Assembly (NCBI GenBank): GCA_900554495.1 | Contig: USHR01000054.1 | Coordinates: 1-10,112, forward strand | Direction: 5' to 3' | Source: an uncultured Collinsella sp. | GTDB lineage: Bacteria > Actinomycetota > Coriobacteriia > Coriobacteriales > Coriobacteriaceae | Length of the DNA stretch: 10,112 nucleotides | Part shown: one piece after another, positions 4,753 to 10,112 of the stretch | Numbering within the stretch: position 1 is the first letter of the stretch | Layout of the letters: each line of letters starts with the position of its first letter | Notes under the pieces: generated by a model | Seen by the model: only the letters and a program-made list of their open reading frames with translations | Told to the model about the DNA's origin: nothing | The model's database searches: none | Made by a program: the position numbers and the translations under genes

Positions 4753-7311
4753 ATGTTTACTCCGCTTATCACTCATGATCCTGACGGCACTGCATTGGCG
4801 GCACCCGTTGATGCCGCACGTCGCAACGGCGCCGCGTACAAGACGCGCACGATCGACGATCTGCGCATTAAGGACGATCGCCTGCATGCGGCCGTCGAGG
4901 GCACGGGACACCTGCTGTTCGACGGCGGCATGGGCACCATGTTGCAGGCCGCCGGCATGAAGGCGGGCGCCCTGCCCGAGCTGCTCAACTTTGAGGAGCC
5001 CCAGGTTATCACCGATATCCAACGTCAATATGTCGAGGCTGGCTGTGACGTGATCACCGCCAACACCTTTGGCGCTAACGCCCACAAGCTCGACGGTGCC
5101 GCCACCGTGGCAGACGTCTTTGCCGCGGCCGTCACCTGCGCCCGCGAGGCCGGCGCCCGCTACGTCGCCGGCGACATCGGCCCCATCGGCGCGCTGCTTC
5201 GTCCCTTAGGCACCCTCAGCTTTGACGAAGCCTATGACCTCTTTGCCGAGGAAGTGCGCGCCGGCGTCGATGCGGGTGTGGACCTCTTTATTATCGAAAC
5301 CATGACCGACCTTGCCGAGATCAAGGCGGCCGTCCTCGCCTGCCGCGAAAACTCCGACCTGCCCGTCTTTGCCACCATGACCTTTGAGGAAGACGGCCGT
5401 ACCTTCCTGGGCACGAGTCCCGAGGTCGCCGCCATCACGCTCGACGCCATCGGTGCCGACGTTTTGGGCATCAACTGCAGCCAAGGACCGGCCGAGCTCC
5501 GAGGACTCGCCGCACGTATGCTCACCGTTACCGACAAGCCCGTTATGGTGCAGGCCAATGCAGGACTCCCCCATGTGGACGACGACGGCAACACCGTCTT
5601 TGATATCCAGGCCCCCGAATACGCCGAGGCCGTCGCCGGCATGATCGCCGACGGCGTGAGCGTCGTGGGCGGTTGCTGCGGCACCACGCCGGCGCACATG
5701 GCGGCCTTGCGCACGCTTATCGACAACCACACGCCCAGCCCGCGCCACCGCAAGCCCAGCATGTCGGTCACAAGCGCCCAGACCGTGGTGGACCTTCCCT
5801 GCGACGGCCACAAGATCGCCGTCATCGGCGAGCGCATCAACCCCACCGGCAAAAAGCGCCTGCAGCAGGCCCTGCGCGACGGCGATCTGGACTACGTCGT
5901 GAGCCAGGGCATCAGCCAGCAGGAACAGGGCGCCGATATCCTGGACGTCAACGTCGGCCTGCCCGAGATCGACGAGGTCAAGATCATCCAACAGGCGACC
6001 GAACAGCTCCAGGGCTCCACGCTGTTGCCGCTGCAGATCGACTCCACCGATCCCGCCGCTGTCGAGGCCGCCGTGCGCCGCTACGCCGGCAAGCCCATCA
6101 TCAACTCGGTCAATGGCAAGCAGCAGATCATGGATGAGATCTTTCCGCTGGTCGCCCACTACGGCACCAACGTTGTCGGCCTTACGCTCGACGAAGGCGG
6201 CATCCCCGATACCGCCGAGGCCCGCTTCGCCATCGCCGAGCGCATCGTGGCCGAGGCTGCCCGCTACGGCATCGGACCGGACCGCATCCTCATCGACTGC
6301 CTGGTCATGACCGCCTCGACCAATCAACGCCAGGCCGAGCAGATCCTGCGCGCCATGTCCCTGTGCAAGGAGCGTCTGGGCGTCAAATGCGCGCTCGGCG
6401 TGTCAAACATCAGCTTTGGCCTGCCCGCTCGCCCGCTGCTGGGTTCGGTCTTTTTGGCTGCCGCTTTTGGCGCGGGCCTGGACGCCCCCATCATGAACCC
6501 GGGTTCCAAGCGCTTTATGGATACCGTCTACAGCTATCGCGTCCTGAGCGTTGAGGACGAGGGCTCGACCGGATACATCGAGCGCTATGCCGGCTGGACC
6601 GATCCGTACAAGATCGCCGCCAACCCGGCAGCTGCTCAGGCAGTATCGACCGACGCTGTGCCCGCTGCTGGCACCACCGGCACCGACGGCAACGACGACC
6701 CGATTCGTCGCATGGTCGTCTCGGGCCGCAAAGGCGAGATCGCTGCCGAGACCGAGCGTCTGCTGACAGACCACGACGCCATGGACCTCATCAACAATCA
6801 CTTTATCCCCGCCCTCGACGAGGTGGGCGTCCTCTTTGACCAGGGCAAGTTCTTCCTGCCGCAGCTCATGGCCTCGGCCGAGGCCGCGCGCGTGGGCTTC
6901 GATACCATCAAACGCCTGATGCCCGCCGGCGAGATTTCCGACAAGGGCAAGATCTGCGTGGCCACCGTCAAGGGCGACATCCACGACATCGGTAAGAACA
7001 TCGTCAAGATGCTGCTCGATAACTACGGCTATACCGTCTTTGACCTAGGCCGCGACGTCGATCCGCAGGAGGTGCTCAAGACCGTACAGGAGCGCGACAT
7101 TAAGCTCGTCGGCCTCTCGGCGCTTATGACTACCACCGTCGTGGCCATGGAAGAGACCATCAAGCTGCTTCATGCCGAGGTGCCGGGCGTCAAGATCATC
7201 GTAGGCGGCGCCGTACTCACCCCCGAATACGCCAAGCAGATCGGCGCGGACTACTACGCCAAGGACGCCGCCGAAAGCGCTCGTATCGCCGAAGAGGTCT
7301 TTGGGCAGTAA
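4753..7311 (+). CDS. metH: Cobalamin-dependent methionine synthase, short form (MetH)
   Basis: An 852-residue enzyme that transfers a methyl group from 5-methyl-THF through cobalamin to homocysteine. Domains in order: homocysteine methyltransferase (about 53-325; LLFDGGMGTML at 54-64, zinc ligands C242 and C308/C309 in NCSQGP and GGCCGTTP); pterin-binding barrel (about 354-600; IGERINPTGKK 358-368, DILDVNVG 395-402); an Ala/Thr/Gly/Asp-rich linker (about 625-650); the cobalamin cap helices (about 651-725); and the Rossmann B12 domain (about 732-852) with base-off motif D742-x-H744-x-x-G747. It stops there, some 370 residues shorter than E. coli MetH (1227 aa), lacking the reactivation domain encoded just upstream. 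Residues 1-50 are a non-conserved extension, but M1 has the only good ribosome binding site and the next in-frame Met is residue 60, inside the first domain. Confidence 0.96.
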   Translation: MFTPLITHDPDGTALAAPVDAARRNGAAYKTRTIDDLRIKDDRLHAAVEGTGHLLFDGGMGTMLQAAGMKAGALPELLNFEEPQVITDIQRQYVEAGCDVITANTFGANAHKLDGAATVADVFAAAVTCAREAGARYVAGDIGPIGALLRPLGTLSFDEAYDLFAEEVRAGVDAGVDLFIIETMTDLAEIKAAVLACRENSDLPVFATMTFEEDGRTFLGTSPEVAAITLDAIGADVLGINCSQGPAELRGLAARMLTVTDKPVMVQANAGLPHVDDDGNTVFDIQAPEYAEAVAGMIADGVSVVGGCCGTTPAHMAALRTLIDNHTPSPRHRKPSMSVTSAQTVVDLPCDGHKIAVIGERINPTGKKRLQQALRDGDLDYVVSQGISQQEQGADILDVNVGLPEIDEVKIIQQATEQLQGSTLLPLQIDSTDPAAVEAAVRRYAGKPIINSVNGKQQIMDEIFPLVAHYGTNVVGLTLDEGGIPDTAEARFAIAERIVAEAARYGIGPDRILIDCLVMTASTNQRQAEQILRAMSLCKERLGVKCALGVSNISFGLPARPLLGSVFLAAAFGAGLDAPIMNPGSKRFMDTVYSYRVLSVEDEGSTGYIERYAGWTDPYKIAANPAAAQAVSTDAVPAAGTTGTDGNDDPIRRMVVSGRKGEIAAETERLLTDHDAMDLINNHFIPALDEVGVLFDQGKFFLPQLMASAEAARVGFDTIKRLMPAGEISDKGKICVATVKGDIHDIGKNIVKMLLDNYGYTVFDLGRDVDPQEVLKTVQERDIKLVGLSALMTTTVVAMEETIKLLHAEVPGVKIIVGGAVLTPEYAKQIGADYYAKDAAESARIAEEVFGQ

Positions 7312-7336
7312 CACAACGGAAACAACCGAGCACCAA

Positions 7337-7374
7337 AACGTGCCGCATGCGCCACTTGGCACGTGCGGCACGTT
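7337..7374. repeat. Near-palindrome in the metH/UPF0210 spacer
   Basis: AACGTGCCGCA (7337-7347) is the exact reverse complement of TGCGGCACGTT (7364-7374). The 16-nt interior can pair further (GCCA/TGGC). On the plus strand no T-run follows, so termination of metH here would be weak. On the minus strand TTTT follows, but no gene there needs it. It may end the met operon, serve as an operator for the next gene, or protect the 3' end of the mRNA. Confidence 0.55.
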
Positions 7375-7384
7375 AGAATAGATA
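7356..7384 (+). promoter_or_regulatory. Weak candidate promoter for the UPF0210 gene
   Basis: TTGGCA (7356-7361), a 17-bp spacer and TAGATA (7379-7384). The -35 box is good (5 of 6), but the -10 box is poor. TAGAAT at 7374-7379 is a better -10 with unsuitable spacing. Read-through from metH is equally possible. Confidence 0.22.
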
Positions 7385-7419
7385 AGACTATGCTCGTTTT
7401 GGCAGATAGGAGCGCAAGG

Positions 7420-8784
7420 ATGGCGATCACGCCCGCAGAAATCGCGGAAACCCGCGGCATGGTTGAGGAGCAGAACCTCGACATCAGGACCATCACCATG
7501 GGTGTTTCGCTCATGGGTTGCGGTGACGAGAACCTCGACCGCATGTGCACGAAGATCTACGACCACGTGACGCACACGGCTGAGCATCTGGTCGAGACCG
7601 CCGAGAACCTCGAGCGCGAGTACGGTATCCCCATCGTCAACAAGCGCGTTTCCGTCACCCCGGTGGCGCAGATCGCCGCGTGCTGCAAGGATGAGGACCT
7701 CACCCCCATCGCGCATGCCCTCGACCGCGCGGCAGAGACGCTCGGCATCGATTACCTGGGCGGCTTCTCCGCACTCGTCCAGAAGGGCATCGGCAACGCC
7801 GACCGCCGCGTCATCCAGTCAATCCCGCAGGCGCTCGCCACCACGAGCCGCGTCTGCTCCAGCGTCAACGTCGCCAGCCTGCGCGCCGGCATCAACATGG
7901 ACGCCGTACTTATGGCCGCCCAGACCATCATCGATGCCGCTAAGCTCACGGCCGACCAGGATTCCGTTGGCGCCTCCAAGTTTGTCTGCTTTGCCAACAT
8001 GGTCGAGGACTCCCCGTTTATGGCGGGCGCCGTCCACGGCGGTGGCGAGGCCGACGCCGTCATCAACGTTGGCGTCTCGGGCCCCGGCGTTATGGCCGCA
8101 GCCCTGGAGACGCTGCCCGATTCCGCATCGATGATGGAAGTCGCCGAGAAGATCAAGCAGACCGCCTTTAAGATCACCCGCGCCGGCGAGCTCATGAGCC
8201 GCGAGGCCGCCCATCGTCTGGGTGTCGAGAAGGGCATTGTCGACCTGTCGCTGGCTCCCACGCCTGCCATCGGCGACTCCGTCGCGCGCATCCTCGAGAT
8301 CATCGGCGTGGGCACCTGCGGTGGCCCCGGCACGACCTGCGCGCTCGCCATGCTCAACGATGCCGTCAAGAAGGGCGGCGTCATGGCCAGCTCCAGCGTG
8401 GGCGGTCTCTCGGGCGCCTTTATCCCCGTGTCCGAGGACGCCGGCATGATCGCCGCCGTCGAGGCCGGCGCGCTTTCGCTCGAGAAGCTCGAGGCCATGA
8501 CCTGCGTGTGCTCCGTTGGCCTGGACATGATCGCCATCCCCGGCGACACCCCGGTCGAGACCATCGCCGGCATCATCGCCGACGAGATGGCCATCGGCGT
8601 CATCAACAACAAGACCACGGCCGTCCGCGTGATCCCCGCCATCGGCAAGGGCGTGGGCGACTGCGTCGAGTACGGCGGCCTGTTCGGCCGTGCGCCCATC
8701 ATGCCGGTGAACCCCAACGCCGGCACCGTGCTTGCCCACCGCGGTGGACGCTTCCCGGCGCCGCTGAACTCGCTGAAGAACTAG
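7420..8784 (+). CDS. UPF0210 / DUF711 'PFL family' protein
   Basis: A 454-residue protein of the conserved UPF0210 (DUF711) family, which has a fold related to pyruvate formate-lyase and no established reaction. The length is typical (about 445-455 aa). Recognisable blocks are DIRTITMGVSL (21-31), GIPIVNKRVSVTP (69-81), DYLGGFSALVQKG (111-123), SSVNVASLRAGINMDAV (147-163), GTCGGPGTT near the middle of the C-terminal half, and the hallmark C-terminus RGGRFPAPLNSLKN. The ATG at 7420 has AGGAG 7 nt upstream. An in-frame ATG at 7363 lies inside the palindrome and would add residues unlike the family. No signal peptide or membrane segment is apparent. In many bacteria this family is paired with a small ACT-domain protein (UPF0237), but none is encoded beside it here. 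A link to methionine or one-carbon metabolism is suggested only by position. Confidence 0.93.
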   Translation: MAITPAEIAETRGMVEEQNLDIRTITMGVSLMGCGDENLDRMCTKIYDHVTHTAEHLVETAENLEREYGIPIVNKRVSVTPVAQIAACCKDEDLTPIAHALDRAAETLGIDYLGGFSALVQKGIGNADRRVIQSIPQALATTSRVCSSVNVASLRAGINMDAVLMAAQTIIDAAKLTADQDSVGASKFVCFANMVEDSPFMAGAVHGGGEADAVINVGVSGPGVMAAALETLPDSASMMEVAEKIKQTAFKITRAGELMSREAAHRLGVEKGIVDLSLAPTPAIGDSVARILEIIGVGTCGGPGTTCALAMLNDAVKKGGVMASSSVGGLSGAFIPVSEDAGMIAAVEAGALSLEKLEAMTCVCSVGLDMIAIPGDTPVETIAGIIADEMAIGVINNKTTAVRVIPAIGKGVGDCVEYGGLFGRAPIMPVNPNAGTVLAHRGGRFPAPLNSLKN

Positions 8785-8801
8785 CTGAGGGGGACTGGCG
8801 A

Positions 8802-8935
8802 GGAGCCCCGGGGAGGGCAAATATATAAGGTCGCCTGCTCGGACAGTCCTGACTCGCACGGAGAGCACATTAAGTGCTCTCCGGCTCGTGCGGAACTCGC
8901 GATCGACCTTATATATTTGCCCTCCCCGGGGCTCC
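8802..8935. repeat. Perfect 32-bp inverted repeat with nested hairpin
   Basis: The arms at 8802-8833 and 8904-8935 are exact reverse complements. Each combines a GC block (GGAGCCCCGGGGAGGG) with an AT block (CAAATATATAAGG). The 70-nt interior holds a second hairpin, GGAGAGCAC-ATTAA-GTGCTCTCC (8861-8882 region), with an outer CGCAC/GTGCG pairing separated by a GGCTC bulge. It begins 17 bp after the UPF0210 stop. No T-run follows either arm. It could be a MITE-like element, a stable mRNA 3' end, or an atypical terminator. Perfect arms imply recent origin or selection on structure. Confidence 0.8.
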
Positions 8936-8986
8936 CGCACAACGGGACCTCAGTTGGGTTCTATCCCGGTTGCAGTTGCTTCGCTC

Positions 8987-9008
8987 CTGCACCACTTGGC
9001 TGGTGCGG
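8987..9008. repeat. Small hairpin upstream of the methyltransferase promoter
   Basis: CTGCACCA (8987-8994) pairs with TGGTGCGG (9001-9008), with one wobble, around the loop CTTGGC. It is not followed by T residues. Its role is unknown, and it may be an operator or a leftover of the adjacent repeat. Confidence 0.35.
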
Positions 9009-9018
9009 CGGTTTGGCG

Positions 9019-9047
9019 TTGGAACGGTTCTTTTTCTGATATATGCT
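9019..9047 (+). promoter_or_regulatory. Candidate sigma-70-type promoter for the methyltransferase
   Basis: TTGGAA (9019-9024), a spacer of exactly 17 bp, and TATGCT (9042-9047), with four matches to each consensus hexamer. Transcription would start near 9054, giving a leader of about 50 nt. This placement would put the in-frame ATG at 9043 inside the -10 box and supports the GTG start at 9103. Confidence 0.45.
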
Positions 9048-9089
9048 GGTTGCGGCTCTTCTTTTGGGAGGAGTCGCTTTTTTGTTGCT

Positions 9090-9095
9090 AGGAGG
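9090..9095 (+). promoter_or_regulatory. Strong ribosome binding site that fixes the GTG start
   Basis: AGGAGG followed by a 7-nt spacer and GTG at 9103. The nearby ATG at 9110 is out of frame, and the in-frame ATG at 9043 has no Shine-Dalgarno. Confidence 0.7.
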
Positions 9096-9102
9096 TTGGC
9101 CC

Positions 9103-9990
9103 GTGGTTGATGGGAATGCTCGCTCTGAGCTTCTTTCTGTTGATTGGAATGGCGAGTGGATGCGTCTGCAAGCTGATCGGCGGCGGGCTGATGATTCTTT
9201 TGAGTGGGATAAAAGGGCTCGGCATTTTCGTCCGCTGGAGACTGCCCCTTATGCTCGGGATTTTATAAAGCTGTTGGCGTTGAAGCCTGGTGAGTCGATG
9301 CTCGATATGGGATGCGGGGCTGGGTCGATTGCTATTCCGCTTGCTCAGGCTGGGCATCCGGTGATTGCGGCTGATTTCTCCCCCGCTATGTTGGGCACCC
9401 TTGATGCCGGCATTGAGTATTACGGGCTCGAGGATCTTATTACGCCGCTTGAGCTTGCTTGGGATGATGATTGGGATTTGGTTGGACCGGTCGCGAAAGC
9501 GGTGGATGTTGCCTTTGCCAGTCGGTCGGTTACGACGACCGATCTGAAAGACGCGCTTGCCAAACTTGATCGTACGGCTCGTCGGCGTTGTGCTGTCACG
9601 ATGGTCGCCAACTCCAGCCCGCGCTATGATCTGCACCTGATGAACGCTATCGGTGCCTCGGTTACCTGCAGTAATGGCTTTGTGTACGCCTTCAACATCC
9701 TCATTCAGATGGGTGCGTTGCCGCAGGTTACGTACTTTGAATCGCCTCGTCGCGATACTTTCGATAGCCTTGAGGCGGGCGTGGCAGATTTTTCCCGTAT
9801 GCTCGAGCATGGCAACGAGGATAAAATCGACCGCCTGCGCGCCTACATCGCTCAACACATGATTGAGAACCCCCATGCCGGTGAGCCGGGTTCCAAGGGC
9901 GTGCCGCAGGGGCGCTATATGCTCGATCATGTCCGCAAGGTTCGTTGGGCGTTTATTGCATGGGAGCCGGTCTCTGCGCCCAGCTCATAG
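9103..9990 (+). CDS. Class I SAM-dependent methyltransferase, substrate unknown
   Basis: A 295-residue cytoplasmic protein with a Rossmann methyltransferase core. Motif I is LDMGCGAG (about 67-74), and the acidic end of strand 2 is AADFS (about 89-93), which together form the SAM pocket. The N-terminal region (DWNGEWMRLQADRR...WDKRARHF) resembles the lid segment of small-molecule methyltransferases. The C-terminal third matches no motif I know. Substrate and pathway cannot be assigned. Counting from the ATG at 9043 would add a hydrophobic stretch (LLLGGVAFLLLGG) that mimics a membrane anchor, but it overlaps the promoter and lacks a ribosome binding site. Codon choice differs from the neighbours, with many T-ending codons in the first half where metF and metH favour C, suggesting weaker selection, recent acquisition or a different expression level. 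Confidence 0.82.
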   Translation: MVDGNARSELLSVDWNGEWMRLQADRRRADDSFEWDKRARHFRPLETAPYARDFIKLLALKPGESMLDMGCGAGSIAIPLAQAGHPVIAADFSPAMLGTLDAGIEYYGLEDLITPLELAWDDDWDLVGPVAKAVDVAFASRSVTTTDLKDALAKLDRTARRRCAVTMVANSSPRYDLHLMNAIGASVTCSNGFVYAFNILIQMGALPQVTYFESPRRDTFDSLEAGVADFSRMLEHGNEDKIDRLRAYIAQHMIENPHAGEPGSKGVPQGRYMLDHVRKVRWAFIAWEPVSAPSS

Positions 9991-10112
9991 CTTGTTCGCA
10001 GCCCGCACCGCCCACTCACTCGGCATCCGCATTCTTTTTGAACTGGGCAAACGCGCTCCACACCGCGCCGTTCCTGCGCTATCGTGGGACAGCTCACGTA
10101 GATTAAGGCCCC
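9985..10112 (-). CDS. Possible 3' end of a convergent minus-strand gene, frame uncertain
   Basis: One minus-strand frame is open from the window edge for 42 codons and stops at 9985-9987 (residues ...MRMPSEWAVRAANKL), overlapping the methyltransferase end by 6 bp. A different frame ends at 10016-10018 with a GC-ending, protein-like tail (AVWSAFAQFKKNADAE) but is interrupted by TAG at 10079-10081. Neither is recognised as a family. If a gene is present it may be frameshifted. Otherwise the stretch is non-coding. Confidence 0.2.
   Translation of the reverse strand, partial: GLNLRELSHDSAGTARCGARLPSSKRMRMPSEWAVRAANKL

Larger units (their letters stand above)
8785..9102. other. Structured intergenic region between UPF0210 gene and methyltransferase
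   Basis: These 318 bp contain no convincing gene. They hold the nested inverted repeat (8802-8935), a second hairpin CTGCACCA/TGGTGCGG (8987-9008), a candidate promoter (9019-9047), a T-rich leader and the ribosome binding site of the methyltransferase. Short frames crossing the region are by-products of the repeat and lack ribosome binding sites. Confidence 0.6.

Noticed and set aside
7819..8940. 373-codon minus-strand frame beginning in the nested inverted repeat
   Set aside because: It is antisense to the UPF0210 gene and its first residues are a translation of the palindrome. No ribosome binding site or family resemblance.
9043..9102. N-terminal hydrophobic segment (signal peptide or membrane anchor) for the methyltransferase
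   Set aside because: The ATG at 9043 has no ribosome binding site and lies in the likely -10 box. AGGAGG placed 7 nt before GTG 9103 gives a normal soluble methyltransferase N-terminus.

Overview
The window looks like a chromosomal segment of a high-GC, anaerobic gut actinobacterium of the class Coriobacteriia, with Collinsella or a close relative as the best guess. That assignment rests on GC-rich codon use, the protein families present (type III glutamine synthetase, a short MetH with a separate reactivation protein, a UPF0210/DUF711 protein) and my recollection of similar proteins. No database search was possible. Most of the window is core metabolism. I see no phage genes, transposase, CRISPR array, toxin-antitoxin pair or defence locus.

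Layout. Positions 1-500 hold no convincing gene. They contain a GC-rich structured tract, a strong plus-strand terminator (136-170), a tRNA T-arm-like fragment, and an AT-rich element of about 215 bp bounded by 32-bp inverted repeats (231-445). A type III glutamine synthetase, glnN (minus strand, 570-2657), follows, with its own terminator at 500-538. A 425-bp divergent intergenic region (2658-3082) separates glnN from the methionine genes. It holds a 38-bp array of four pentamers resembling an actinobacterial GlnR operator, two small hairpins, and a perfect 29-bp inverted repeat.

The plus-strand methionine/one-carbon operon is metF (3083-3955), then a stand-alone MetH reactivation-domain protein (3955-4743), then a short cobalamin-dependent methionine synthase, metH (4753-7311). 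The genes overlap or are 9 bp apart. MetF makes 5-methyl-THF, MetH uses it to methylate homocysteine through cobalamin, and the middle protein supplies the SAM-dependent reductive reactivation domain that this MetH lacks. After a palindromic spacer comes a UPF0210 (DUF711, 'PFL family') protein (7420-8784).

Positions 8785-9102 contain a perfect 32-bp inverted repeat with a second hairpin nested in its loop, and then a plausible promoter. That promoter leads to a class I SAM-dependent methyltransferase (9103-9990, GTG start) with visibly different codon choice. The last 120 bp may hold the 3' end of a convergent minus-strand gene, but the frame is ambiguous.

The items most worth a second look are the GlnR-like array, the three independent inverted-repeat elements, and the split MetH arrangement with a cysteine cluster on the reactivation protein. 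I do not claim a new system.
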